Source: Microbacterium hydrothermale
GTDB lineage: Bacteria > Actinomycetota > Actinomycetes > Actinomycetales > Microbacteriaceae
Direction of reading: 5' to 3'
Assembly: GCF_004854025.1 (NCBI RefSeq)
Contig: NZ_STGM01000002.1
Coordinates: forward strand, 372,001-436,000
DNA: 64,000 bases
Shown here: positions 8,589 through 18,103 of the stretch, piece after piece
Numbering within the stretch: position 1 is the stretch's first letter
How the letters are laid out: each line of letters opens with the position of its first letter
Position numbers and translations under genes: made by a program
The notes under the pieces: model-generated
Seen by the model: the letters and a program-made list of their open reading frames with translations, nothing else
Databases searched by the model: none
What the model was told of the DNA's origin: nothing

Positions 8589-8963
8589 GCTCGGCGGGGG
8601 CCCGCCGGTTGCCGGGCACCCGGCGCGTGCGGTCCGACCCAGGGGATCGTCCCGGAGCAGGACGGAACCGCGTCGTCGCATCCTGTTCCCGCACGATCAC
8701 CTGTTCTCGCGGGCGGCGCGAAGGACGCGGCGCGGAGTGCAGGCGGCGGGGCGCGCAGGCGCGGGCGAGGGGCCGCACAGCCTGTCCGACATGTTTGTCA
8801 CGAGGGTCACGCGGGAGAAATACGGCGGAAACGCACGCTTCCTAGCATCGGATCAACGCCGGATGTTGGTCACACCAACACTGGAACCGCCGCTCAGACG
8901 GCGCGCCCCACTGCCGTGGCTCCCCTCTCGACGTCTGTCTTCCCGAGTCCCCCGGAGGCCCCC
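8589..8963. other. Intergenic region with an imperfect inverted repeat, a putative -10 box and an operator
   Basis: 375 bp without a gene. A long-armed imperfect inverted repeat lies right after the reductase gene (8642-8664 against 8678-8701, ATCGT and CAGGA blocks paired). TAGCAT at 8843-8848 is a plausible -10 box for the next operon. Just after it comes the palindrome at 8864-8880. The leader then runs to GGAGG in front of the deaminase start. Confidence 0.5.
8864..8880. promoter_or_regulatory. Perfect 7-3-7 operator-like palindrome, GntR/FCD style
   Basis: TGTTGGT-CAC-ACCAACA, a perfect inverted repeat containing TGGTNNNACCA. GntR-family regulators of the FadR/FCD branch typically bind T-GGT-N3-ACC-A sites. 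It sits about 16 bp downstream of a TAGCAT box and about 84 bp before the deaminase start, a good position for a roadblock repressor. No GntR gene is in the window. Confidence 0.5.
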
Positions 8964-10220
8964 GTGTCTGCCGCTCCACCCGTCACCATCGCCGCCCTGC
9001 GCGGCGCGCGCCTCGCCTCCGGCGCGACCGTCGACATCGCGCTCGACGGCGACGAGGTCGTCGCGGTGGTTCCGGCCGGCAGCCCGCTCCCCGACACCGA
9101 CGGCGTCGTCCTCGACCTGACCGGCTACCTCATCACGGCGGCCGCCGCCGAACCGCACGCGCACCTCGACAAGTCCCAGTCGTGGGATGCCATCCGCCCC
9201 CCGTTCGGCGACCTCGAACGCGCGATCGAGAGCTGGCACGCCTACGCCCTCACCCTCGACGAAGACGACACGCTGCGCCGGGCCCGTTCCACGGCGCTGC
9301 GGATGCTGGCATCCGGGATCACCTCCGTGCGCACGCACGTCGACCTGCTGCGCGGCGACGACGCGCTGGCCGGTGTGCGCGCCCTCGTGCGCCTGCGCGA
9401 CGAACTCGACGGGCTCATGGACATCGAGCTCGTCGCCCTCGGCGGACCCACGATCGCCGACGAGGTGTTCGAGGCCGCGCTCGACGCCGGCGTCGACCTC
9501 GTCGGCGGCGCCCCGCACCTCGCCGACGACCCGATCGCCGACCTCGAGCGCCTCATCGCCCTCGCGCGACGTCGCGACGTGGGCCTCGACCTGCACACCG
9601 ACGAGAGCCTCGCCGGCGCCGACACCCTGGCCGCCTACGCGCGGGCCGTCACCGGGTGGCACCGTCCGCGCTCCGCCGGACACTGCGTGCGTCTGAGCAT
9701 GATGCCCGCGACCGACCTCGTCGCCCTCGCCGCCGACGTGCGCGCGGCCGACATCGGCGTGATCGCCCTGCCCATCACCAACCTCTACCTTCAGGGGTGG
9801 GACACCGACCACGCCGTCCCCCGCGGCATCGCGCCGATCGGCCGCCTCAAGGCCGCCGGAGTGCGCGTCGCCGCCGGCGCCGACAACGTGCGCGACCCGT
9901 TCAATCCGGTCGGTCGCTGCGACCACCTCGAGACCGCGTCGCTGCTCGTCAGCGCCGGACACCTCGCCCCCGAGGACGCTCTCGAGGCCGTCACGACCGG
10001 CGCGCGAGACGTGATGGGCCTGCCGTTCGCGGGGCCCGTCGCCGGCGCCCGCGCCGACCTCGTCGCGGTGAAAGCCGCCTCGCTGGGGGACGCCGTCGCG
10101 TTCGCCAGCGCCGACCGCGTGGTGATCCACCGCGGTCGCCTCGTCAGCCGCACGACCGTCTCGACCGAGACCGCGGCATCCGTCCCCACCCGCACCGCCG
10201 CACCCGCGACGGCGTCCTGA
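8964..10220 (+). CDS. Cytosine deaminase-like amidohydrolase (CodA type)
   Basis: 418 aa from the GTG at 8964, chosen because GGAGG lies about 6 nt upstream; an in-frame ATG at 8916 has no ribosome-binding site. The active-site residues expected for a CodA-type amidohydrolase are all visible: EPHAHLDK (H65, H67, K70), HTDE (H211, E214), the AGHC His (H240) and GADNVRDPF (D307). Enzymes of this group deaminate cytosine, isocytosine-like pyrimidines or N-substituted azines. Unlike the amidohydrolase at 5673, the metal site here is intact. It heads an operon with a NitT/TauT-type ABC importer. Confidence 0.9.
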   Translation: MSAAPPVTIAALRGARLASGATVDIALDGDEVVAVVPAGSPLPDTDGVVLDLTGYLITAAAAEPHAHLDKSQSWDAIRPPFGDLERAIESWHAYALTLDEDDTLRRARSTALRMLASGITSVRTHVDLLRGDDALAGVRALVRLRDELDGLMDIELVALGGPTIADEVFEAALDAGVDLVGGAPHLADDPIADLERLIALARRRDVGLDLHTDESLAGADTLAAYARAVTGWHRPRSAGHCVRLSMMPATDLVALAADVRAADIGVIALPITNLYLQGWDTDHAVPRGIAPIGRLKAAGVRVAAGADNVRDPFNPVGRCDHLETASLLVSAGHLAPEDALEAVTTGARDVMGLPFAGPVAGARADLVAVKAASLGDAVAFASADRVVIHRGRLVSRTTVSTETAASVPTRTAAPATAS

Positions 10221-10247
10221 CCCGACCCCACGGAAAGTGAGCGCCCC

Positions 10248-11020
<773 letters not shown>

Positions 11021-11024
<4 letters not shown>

Positions 11025-11911
11025 GCACCACCTCCGCTGAGCCGGTCGTCGACCAGGCGACCGTACCCCCGGCATCCATCCCTCCGATCGAGCCGCCCCG
11101 CCCCCGCACCGCCCGCCGCCGACGCGGCTTCGGAGCCCGCGCCGCCGTCATCGGACCCCCGCTCGCGGTTCTCGTCGTGCTCCTCGGCGGGTGGTACGCC
11201 GTGTCGATCGCCCTGGCCGCGTCGGGCAAGGGCTTCCTCATGCCGATGCCCCACGAGATGTTCACGCTCGGGTTCTTCGACCCGCAGGTCGGCGCCGACA
11301 TCTGGGTCGCCCTGTTCCGCACCACCGGGGTCGCGCTCACGGGCCTCGCCGTGGCGATGATCCTCGGCATCGGCTGGGCCATCGCGATGTCTCTGGCGCG
11401 CTGGGTCGAGCGCTCGACGTACGCCTACGCGGTGATGCTGCAGTGCATCCCGATCCTCGCCCTCGTGCCCCTCGTCGGCTTCTGGTTCGGCTACGAGTTC
11501 ACGGCGCGCGTCATCGTCTGCGTCCTGATCGCCCTGTTCCCGATGGTGTCGAACACGCTGTTCGGCCTGCAGTCGGTCGACAAGTCGCAGCGCGAGCTGT
11601 TCCGCCTGCAGAAGGCGAACAAGTGGACCGTGCTCACCAAGCTCACCCTGCCGGCCGCCCTGCCCTCGATCTTCGTCGGCATGCGCACCTCGGCGGGCCT
11701 CTCGGTCATCGGCGCGATCGTCGGCGACTACTTCTTCCGCCGCGGCGAGCCGGGCATCGGCTCGCTCATCGCCAACTACCAGTCGCGCCTGCAGAGCGCC
11801 GAGCTGTTCGCCGCCATCCTCGCGGCCTGCCTCCTCGGTGTCGCGATCTTCGCGTTCTTCGGCTGGCTGTCGAAGGTGGCCGTCGGCCGCTGGTACGAGA
11901 GCGCCCTCTAG
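11021..11911 (+). CDS. ABC transporter permease (NitT/TauT family)
   Basis: 296 aa with a Pro/Arg-rich cytoplasmic N-terminus and six predicted membrane segments starting at about residue 45. The BPD_transp_1 coupling loop is recognisable in the middle of the C-terminal half (SQRELFRLQKANKWTVLTKL), followed by ALPSIFVGMRTSAGL. Start ATG at 11021 overlaps the ATPase stop. A strong hairpin follows the stop codon, before the binding-protein gene. Confidence 0.92.
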
Positions 11912-11915
11912 ACCC

Positions 11916-11969
11916 CCGGATGCCGCAGCGCAGCTCCTCCCGCACGCACGTGCGGGAGGCGGCATCCGG
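11916..11969 (+). terminator. Intercistronic two-step hairpin between permease and binding-protein genes
   Basis: An outer stem of CCGGATGCCG (11916-11925) pairs with CGGCATCCGG (11960-11969). Inside it, CCTCCCGCAC (11936-11945) pairs with GTGCGGGAGG (11950-11959) around a 4-nt loop, with a 10-nt bulge on the left. There is no T-run, so it may act as an RNA-stability element or partial terminator that separates the levels of the permease and the binding protein. Confidence 0.6.
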
Positions 11970-12037
11970 CGTACCCGAAAACCCGCAGCTTCATCTCCCG
12001 CACCCGAGCTCCACCTCGTCACAGAAAGCGAACCAGC

Positions 12038-13216
12038 ATGCAGCGCTCCACCCTCCTCCGCGGCACCGCCGTCACCGGCGCCGTCGCGATCGCCCTGACC
12101 CTGACCTCGTGCGCCGGAAGCGCCGCCGAGCAGGCCGCCCCGGCCACCGACATGCCGATCGGCGCCGTCGACCTGTCGGCGGACTGCCCCTCGACGATCG
12201 TCGTGCAGACCGACTGGAACCCCGAGTCCGAGCACGGTCACCTCTACGAGATGATCAAGGACGACTACACGATCGACGCCAACACCAAGGCCGTCACCGG
12301 CCCCCTGATGTCGGACGGCGAGTACACCGGCGTCAACCTCGAGATCCGCGCCGGAGGACCCGCGATCGGCTTCCAGACGGTCTCGGCGCAGATGTACCAG
12401 GACGACAAGATCACCCTCGGCTACGTCAGCACCGACGAGGCGATCCAGCTCTCGTCGACCACGCCCACCAAGGCCGTCTTCGCCCCGCTCGACATCAGCC
12501 CGACCATGGTGATGTGGGACCCCGCGACCTACCCCGACGTCAAGACCATCGACGACGTCAAGGGCGCCCTGTCGGCGAAGGGCGGCGTGTGGCGCTACTT
12601 CGACGGGTCGGCTTACATCGAGTACCTCAAGAGCGCGGGTCTCGCCGACGCGTCCATCCTCGACGGCTCGTACGACGGCACGCCCTCGAACTTCGTCGCC
12701 GCGGGCGGCAAGGACATGCAGCAGGGCTTCGCCTCGGCCGAGCCGTACGTGTACCAGAACGAGGTCTCGGCGTGGGGCAAGCCCGTCGACTTCGCGCTGA
12801 TCCACGACGCCGGATGGCAGACCTACCAGTCGTCGATGTCGGTGAAGGCCGCTGACTTCGACAAGCTCTCGCCCTGCCTGTCGAAGCTCGTCCCCGTGCT
12901 GCAGAAGGCCGGCGTCGCGTACTACAAGGACCCGTCCGCGACGAACGACCTCATCCTGAAGCTCGTCGACGAGTACGCCACCGGCTGGACCTACACCCAG
13001 GGTGTGGCCGACTACTCGGTCAAGACGCAGATCGACCTCGGCCTGGTCGGCGACGGCCCCGACTCGACCTACGGCAACTTCGACGACGACCGCTTCGCGG
13101 ACTTCTTCGACAAGGCGAGCAAGGTCTACACCGACCTCGGCACCCCGCCGGCGTCGGGCTACACCCCGGCCGACCTCTACACGAACGAGTTCATCGACAC
13201 CTCGATCTCGTTCTGA
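12038..13216 (+). CDS. ABC transporter substrate-binding lipoprotein (NitT/TauT type)
   Basis: 392 aa. The signal peptide ends in the lipobox LTSC at about 22-25, giving a lipid-anchored extracellular protein. The fold region resembles NMT1/SsuA-like periplasmic proteins that bind small heterocycles, taurine or thiamine precursors. A run starting at TIVVQTDWNPESEHG probably forms the first strand and ligand-contact loop. It is the third component of the importer encoded just upstream. A hairpin precedes it, so higher expression than the membrane components is plausible. The ligand cannot be read from sequence; the surrounding deaminases argue for a nitrogen heterocycle. Confidence 0.9.
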   Translation: MQRSTLLRGTAVTGAVAIALTLTSCAGSAAEQAAPATDMPIGAVDLSADCPSTIVVQTDWNPESEHGHLYEMIKDDYTIDANTKAVTGPLMSDGEYTGVNLEIRAGGPAIGFQTVSAQMYQDDKITLGYVSTDEAIQLSSTTPTKAVFAPLDISPTMVMWDPATYPDVKTIDDVKGALSAKGGVWRYFDGSAYIEYLKSAGLADASILDGSYDGTPSNFVAAGGKDMQQGFASAEPYVYQNEVSAWGKPVDFALIHDAGWQTYQSSMSVKAADFDKLSPCLSKLVPVLQKAGVAYYKDPSATNDLILKLVDEYATGWTYTQGVADYSVKTQIDLGLVGDGPDSTYGNFDDDRFADFFDKASKVYTDLGTPPASGYTPADLYTNEFIDTSISF

Positions 13217-13265
13217 CCCGACGGCCCGGTCCGCCTCGCGCGGGCCGGGCCGCTCGGCGGGCTCC

Positions 13266-13340
13266 CTCGCGAGACCGCACCGCGCTGACACCTCGGCGAC
13301 AGCCTGCAACCGACTCGTCAGCGCGATGCCGTTTCGCGAG
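13266..13340. repeat. Inverted-repeat element, family B copy 1
   Basis: Arms at 13266-13289 and 13317-13340 pair at 21 of 24 positions. The unpaired centre contains CTCGGCGAC followed by CCTGCAACCGACT. The same centre reappears inside a second element at 28534-28600, although the arms differ. It fills most of the gap between the binding-protein gene and the flavoprotein gene. Confidence 0.75.
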
Positions 13341-13406
13341 TCACCTGCGACACAGACTCCTCCCGCACGCCGCATCGCGGCATCCGTTCCACCCGGAGAA
13401 CCACCC

Positions 13407-14738
13407 ATGAGCGACACCGCCACCCGCGTCCTCTCCCTCGAGGACGACCTGCTCGACCTGCTCGGCCCCGCCGCCGTCAGCACCGAACCGCGCGTGCGCG
13501 AACGCGCCAGCGTCGACGGATCGCCGATGTCGCCGATCATCGCCGCCAAACTCCCCCTCGGCCTCGCCGACCTCGTGGTCTTCGCCGAGAACGCCGAGCA
13601 GATCGCCACCGCGGTCGCCGCGGCCGCCCGCCACGGCGTCCCCGTGACCGTGCGAGGCAAGGGCACCGGCAACTACGGCCAGGCCATCCCGATGCACGGC
13701 GGCCTCGTCGTCGACACCACGCGCGCCAAGGCCATCGTCGAGGTCGGCGACGGCTACATCACCGCGGAGGCCGGCACCCCGATGGTCCTGCTCGAGCAGG
13801 CCGCGTGGGCCGCGGGACAGGCGCTGTGGATGTACCCCTCCACCGCGCAGTCGACCCTCGGCGGCTTCCTCTCCGGAGGCTCGGGCGGCACCGGCTCGAT
13901 CGAGCACGGATCCAACGACCGCGGCTTCGTCGCCGCCCTCGACGTCGTGCACGCCGACGGCAGCGACGAGATCCACCACGTCGAGGGCGACGAGGCCCAG
14001 AAGTACGTGCACAACTACGGCACCGCCGGCGTCATCGTGCGCGCGACCGTCCGTCTCGAGCCGCTGCGCGAATGGCGCGGGCTGTGGGCGAGCTTCCCCG
14101 ACTTCGCGGGGACCCTCTCGGTCGTGCAGACGATCGGCAACCTCGACCCCTCGCCCCGGCTGGTGTCGGGCGACGGGCCCGAGATCTCGGCATCCCTCCC
14201 CTCCGACGAGGCGATTCCGGAGGGTCGGTCGAGTCTGCGCGTGATCCTGGATGCCGACCAGATCGAGACCGTGACCGGGATCATCGAGGGCGCGGGCGGC
14301 CGCGTCGAGGCGGTGCGCGAGGGGCCGCAGGCCAGCATCCGCCTGTCGATGCTCAGCTACAACCACCCGATCGAGTGGTACCAGAAGAGCCAGCCGCACG
14401 AAGTGTTCCACCTCGAGGTGGCTGGGGCGCCGCTCGCCGACGACATCGCCGCGGTCGAGGCCGTGTTCCCCGGCTCGCACCTGCACATCGAGTCGACCAA
14501 GGCGTTCCCGATCGGCATGCTCGCCGCGCCCTACGTCAGCGAGGAGGACGTGTACCGCGGCATCGCCGAGCTGAACGCGATCGGCGTGGGCGTGCACAAC
14601 CCGCACCAATGGAACGTCGACTTCAACGTCGAGCAGACCGTCGAGACCGCGCGCTCGACCGACCCGAACGGGCTGCTGAACCCCGGCAAGCTCGACCCCG
14701 ACTACGCCGGCGCGCGCAAGGGAGCGATCATCTCATGA
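13407..14738 (+). CDS. FAD-binding (PCMH-type) oxidoreductase
   Basis: 443-aa flavoprotein of the GlcD/FAD-binding-4 superfamily. The FAD-binding PCMH domain covers about residues 45-220, including the pyrophosphate-binding loop region VTVRGKGTGNYGQAIPMHGG and the Gly-rich STLGGFLSGGSGGTGS stretch. The C-terminal NPGKLDPDY motif is typical of the family. It would oxidise a 2-hydroxy acid, alcohol or amine-like carbon. The ATG at 13407 has CGGAGAA upstream. The stop overlaps the creatininase start by ATGA, so oxidation and amide-ring hydrolysis are coupled here. Confidence 0.9.
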   Translation: MSDTATRVLSLEDDLLDLLGPAAVSTEPRVRERASVDGSPMSPIIAAKLPLGLADLVVFAENAEQIATAVAAAARHGVPVTVRGKGTGNYGQAIPMHGGLVVDTTRAKAIVEVGDGYITAEAGTPMVLLEQAAWAAGQALWMYPSTAQSTLGGFLSGGSGGTGSIEHGSNDRGFVAALDVVHADGSDEIHHVEGDEAQKYVHNYGTAGVIVRATVRLEPLREWRGLWASFPDFAGTLSVVQTIGNLDPSPRLVSGDGPEISASLPSDEAIPEGRSSLRVILDADQIETVTGIIEGAGGRVEAVREGPQASIRLSMLSYNHPIEWYQKSQPHEVFHLEVAGAPLADDIAAVEAVFPGSHLHIESTKAFPIGMLAAPYVSEEDVYRGIAELNAIGVGVHNPHQWNVDFNVEQTVETARSTDPNGLLNPGKLDPDYAGARKGAIIS

Positions 14739-15514
14739 CCCGTCTGCTGGCCGAGCTGAGCGGACCCGCCGCCGCCGAGGCCCTCACCGAGAAGTCGATC
14801 GTGGTCCTGCCCACCGGAGCGATCGAGCACCACGGGCCGCATCTGCCCCTGGCGACGGATGCCATCGTCGCCGAGGCCTCCGCGACGGCCGCCGTCGCAC
14901 GGGCCGCCGCGCAGGGCCTGGACGTCTGGCAGCTGCCGGCCCTGTCGATCACGAAGTCGGACGAGCACTCGTGGGCGCCCGGGACGCTGTGGCTCACGCC
15001 CGAGACGATGATGCAGACGATCGTCGACATCGGCCGTTCGCTGCTGACGACCCGCGCCCGCACGCTCGTCTTCCTCAACGGGCACGGCGGCAACGTCGCC
15101 CTGCTGAACGTCGCGAACCGGGAGCTCCGCCGCCGCTTCGGCCTGCGCACGTTCTTCATGCCGGCCGCGCGCGTTCCCTCGTTCGACGGCACCGACGGGG
15201 GTCCGAACGAGCACGGCACGGGCATCCACGCCGGACACGGCGAGACGAGCATGATCATGCACCTGCGGCCCGAGCTCGTGGACGCGTCGAAATTCGAGGC
15301 GACCGTGCCCGCGCACATCGGCGACTTCCGGCACATCGGGTTCAACGGCAAGCCCGTCACGTTCGGGTGGCTGTCGAACGACTTCGGCCCGACCGGCGTC
15401 CTCGGCGATCCCACGGGCGCGAACGCCGCGCACGGAGCGCAGCTGTTCGAGGACAGCGTCTCGTTCGTCGTCGAGGCGCTCGAGGAGATCAGCCGATTCG
15501 ACTACACGGCGTGA
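14735..15514 (+). CDS. Creatininase-family hydrolase
   Basis: 259 aa, the usual size for the family. Metal-binding motifs are clear: GAIEHHGPHLPLATD (E31, H33, D42), NGHGGN (115-120) and the GHGETS Glu (E170). Family members open cyclic amides (creatinine to creatine) or remove formyl groups from aminopyrimidines. In this block it could open the ring of an oxidised heterocycle. It overlaps the flavoprotein gene by ATGA and is followed by a cluster of inverted repeats. Confidence 0.93.
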   Translation: MTRLLAELSGPAAAEALTEKSIVVLPTGAIEHHGPHLPLATDAIVAEASATAAVARAAAQGLDVWQLPALSITKSDEHSWAPGTLWLTPETMMQTIVDIGRSLLTTRARTLVFLNGHGGNVALLNVANRELRRRFGLRTFFMPAARVPSFDGTDGGPNEHGTGIHAGHGETSMIMHLRPELVDASKFEATVPAHIGDFRHIGFNGKPVTFGWLSNDFGPTGVLGDPTGANAAHGAQLFEDSVSFVVEALEEISRFDYTA

Positions 15515-15528
15515 GGGGTTCGGGGCGG

Positions 15529-15599
15529 GCACGACTCCTGCAGATCCGGCCCGCGAGCCTCGGAACGGCTTCGCGGCGCGCGTTCTGCAGGAGTTGTGC
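15529..15599. repeat. Inverted-repeat element, family A copy 1
   Basis: Arms GCACGACTCCTGCAGA (15529-15544) and TCTGCAGGAGTTGTGC (15584-15599) pair at 15 of 16 positions around a variable 39-nt centre. The element starts 15 bp after the creatininase stop codon. Confidence 0.8.
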
Positions 15600-15656
15600 G
15601 TCCGCGAGGCGCGAGCCCGCCGCCCTGCGCGTGGCGGCTGGCCTCCGGCCCGTGCG

Positions 15657-15728
15657 GCACAACTCCTGCACGAGCCGGTCGGGGGCGCGTCTGGATCCCG
15701 CGAGACCCGGATATCGCAGGAGTTGTGC
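15657..15728. repeat. Inverted-repeat element, family A copy 2
   Basis: Perfect 13-bp arms GCACAACTCCTGC (15657-15669) and GCAGGAGTTGTGC (15716-15728). The centre is unrelated to copy 1. It ends about 50 bp before the MFS gene. Confidence 0.8.
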
Positions 15729-15779
15729 AGGCGTCGACACGGGGCCGGTACCGGATGCCGCCGAGCGGGCGGCGCGCGC

Positions 15780-17000
15780 GTGAGCGTGTCCGCCGAACCG
15801 GCACGGGGCGTCCGAGCCTACGGGCAGGTGCTGCGCCTGCCCGGGGCGCGGAGCTTCGTCGCCGCGGGCATCCTCGCGCGTTTCCCGCGGGCGACGCTGT
15901 CGCTCGGCATCATCCTGCTGGTCTCCTCCGCGACCGGCAGCTTCGCCTCCGCCGGACTCGTCGTGGCCCCGCTCGTCGGCGGGATGGCGGTCGCCGCTCC
16001 CCTGTGGTCGTCTCGCATGGACCGGCACGGCCAGGCCCGCGTCATCCTGATCTCGCTCGCATGCCTCGTGCTCGCGGCATCCGGGTTCCTCGCCCTCGTG
16101 CTCACGGGGGCGCCGTTCTGGACGTGGCTCGCGGCCGCGTTCGTCACGGGGGCGGCGACTCCCGACCTGACCTCGGCCGTCCGCGCGCGGTGGACGGTGC
16201 TCGCGCCGGAGTCGCAGCGCACCCCCGCTCTCGCGCTCGAGACGATCGCCGATCAGATGGTGTTCATCTCGGGGCCGCCGGCCATCACCGCGGTGGCCGC
16301 CGCGATCGATCCCGCCGTGGCGATGCTCGGCTCGCTCGGGCTCGGAGTGATCGGCGGGGTGTGGCTCGCCGCGCAGCGCGGCACGCAACCGGCGCCGACG
16401 CCGCGCGGTCCCCGGCGCGGGTTGGTGCTGCCGCCCGCGGGAGTGATCCCGATCGCGATCGCGTGCATCGCCCTCGGCGGCGTGTTCGGATCCTTCGACG
16501 TCAGCCTGGTCGGCTGGGCGGAGATGAGCGAGCGGCCGTGGCTCGCGGGCCCCGCGTTCAGCGCGCTGGCCGTCGCGATCGCGATCGGGTCGGTCGTCAC
16601 CGGAGCGCGGACCTGGAGACTCTCCCCCGCCGCGCGCTACATCCTCTTCGCGGCGCTCGCCTGCGCGGTCGCCCTCGCCCTGCCGTTCGCGCAGGGGTCG
16701 GCTCTCGTGCTGTTCGGGGTGATCCTGCTGCTCGGGCTCGCGGTGTCGCCGGTGATGGTGTCGGGGATCCTGGTGGCATCCGGCCGCGCTCCCGAGGGGC
16801 GCGTGACCGAGACCCTCGCGTATCCCACCGCCGCGATGTCGCTCGGCGTTCCGATCGGCGGCGTGATCGCGGGAGCGGCACTGGATGCCACGGGCCCGGC
16901 CGCGGCCCTGGTCACGATCGCGGTGTCGCTGGCTCTGGCCGCGGCGATCGCCGCGGCGGGCGAGGCGGTGCTGCGGGTCGGGAGGCGGGAGGGCGCGTGA
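15780..17000 (+). CDS. MFS transporter
   Basis: About 406 aa and very hydrophobic throughout, with roughly twelve membrane segments. The first begins near FVAAGILARFP, and the cytoplasmic loop after helix 2 carries SRMDRHGQARV, matching the MFS motif-A region. The start is uncertain: GTG 15780 is used here, and GTG 15786 is equally possible; neither has a strong ribosome-binding site. The substrate cannot be deduced. Its own promoter must lie in the repeat-rich gap upstream. Confidence 0.85.
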   Translation: MSVSAEPARGVRAYGQVLRLPGARSFVAAGILARFPRATLSLGIILLVSSATGSFASAGLVVAPLVGGMAVAAPLWSSRMDRHGQARVILISLACLVLAASGFLALVLTGAPFWTWLAAAFVTGAATPDLTSAVRARWTVLAPESQRTPALALETIADQMVFISGPPAITAVAAAIDPAVAMLGSLGLGVIGGVWLAAQRGTQPAPTPRGPRRGLVLPPAGVIPIAIACIALGGVFGSFDVSLVGWAEMSERPWLAGPAFSALAVAIAIGSVVTGARTWRLSPAARYILFAALACAVALALPFAQGSALVLFGVILLLGLAVSPVMVSGILVASGRAPEGRVTETLAYPTAAMSLGVPIGGVIAGAALDATGPAAALVTIAVSLALAAAIAAAGEAVLRVGRREGA

Positions 17001-17236
17001 GCACCGCCGCCCTCGTTCCGCGCACTCAAGAGGGGGAGGGCTCCAGGCCCCCAGGGTCACCCACCGGGTGAACTCGACCGATCTTCGAGAGGACCTCCCG
17101 GCCGTGCTCTCCTCTCGCTGAGCGCGAAGGATAGCGAGGAGCCTTTCGGCGCGGGTGCAGACCGTGACCACCCCCGGGCAGAGTTGTCAGTTCGGATCGA
17201 CACCGCACCGACGCCCCGAACCCGAGGACCCCGACC

Positions 17237-18079
17237 ATGGACCACGCCGCGATCACGGACCGAACCGGCGATTGCCTTCTCGCGGCGACCGGCATCGGGG
17301 TCGACGCGGGGACACTCGTCATCGGCATCGCCCTTCTCGTCCTGGGTGCGGCGGTGCTCACCCGCCGGACGCGGGGGCGCGCGGCGCACCGCGCTGCGAG
17401 CGCGTCACTTCTCGTCGTCGCCGTCACTCTGGTCGCCGGCGCCACCGCCTCCTCGCCCGCGCACGCCGACACCGCGCACTGCCTCGCCGCTTCCCCCGTG
17501 GCACCGAGCGCATCAGCGGTTCCCGCGCCGACCCCGACGCCCACACCGGCCTCGACGTCCACACCCGCGCCGACGCCGACGACGACGCCGACGACGACCC
17601 CGGCGCCCGAGCCGACACCCACGCGCACCCCGACCCCGACGCCCAGACCGACGATCGACCTGGCCCTCGCCTTCTCCATCGAGGTTCCCGGTTACGCCGT
17701 ACCCCAGAACGTCCCGACCCGGCTCACCGGGCGGGTCGACGTGCAGAACCTCTCAGGCAGCGGCCTGTCCGGCGGCGACGTCACGTTCCGCATCCCCCAT
17801 GTCGACGAAGCCACCGACTTCGCCCTGGCGTCGGCCACGGGGTGGACCATCGACACCACGTCCGACCCCGACGCCACGGTCTTCGTGCACGCGGGTCCGC
17901 TCGCCGCCGGAGAGACGACGACCGTCGCCTTCACCTTCACCTTCACGTACGCCTTCGACGATCCCTCGAACATCACCTGCCGGTTGAAAGCCGCCCTCGA
18001 TGACGGCACCGGCCGCGACGACGACCCGACGAACAACACCGCCTGGTCGAACATCATCCCGGTCATCATCGAGCTCTGA
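17237..18079 (+). CDS. Pro/Thr-rich surface protein with N-terminal sorting-signal-like segment
   Basis: 280 aa. Residues about 14-50 read LLAATG, a hydrophobic stretch, then RRTRGR, which is the layout of an LPXTG-type cell-wall sorting signal but at the wrong end. A second hydrophobic segment ending in SSPAHA (about 56-79) looks like a cleavable signal peptide. A Pro-Thr repeat linker follows (about 95-138). A beta-rich C-terminal domain (about 140-280) resembles DUF11-type repeats (VDVQNLSGSGLSGGDVTFRI, and TNNTAWSN near the end). The likely role is an exported wall-associated structural protein. Start ATG at 17237 with GAGGA upstream; TTGTCA at about 17185 is a possible -35. Confidence 0.7.
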   Translation: MDHAAITDRTGDCLLAATGIGVDAGTLVIGIALLVLGAAVLTRRTRGRAAHRAASASLLVVAVTLVAGATASSPAHADTAHCLAASPVAPSASAVPAPTPTPTPASTSTPAPTPTTTPTTTPAPEPTPTRTPTPTPRPTIDLALAFSIEVPGYAVPQNVPTRLTGRVDVQNLSGSGLSGGDVTFRIPHVDEATDFALASATGWTIDTTSDPDATVFVHAGPLAAGETTTVAFTFTFTYAFDDPSNITCRLKAALDDGTGRDDDPTNNTAWSNIIPVIIEL

Positions 18080-18103
18080 CCGGCCCCTCGCGGCAATTCC
18101 CCC

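Noticed and set aside
15594..15779. Extended N-terminus of the MFS transporter
   Set aside because: The in-frame extension translates the inverted repeats and is Arg/Gly-rich; the hydrophobic MFS core starts after 15780.
17001..17236. A riboswitch in the leader of the surface-protein gene
   Set aside because: GC-rich short pairings around 17031-17055 do not match any riboswitch core I could recognise.
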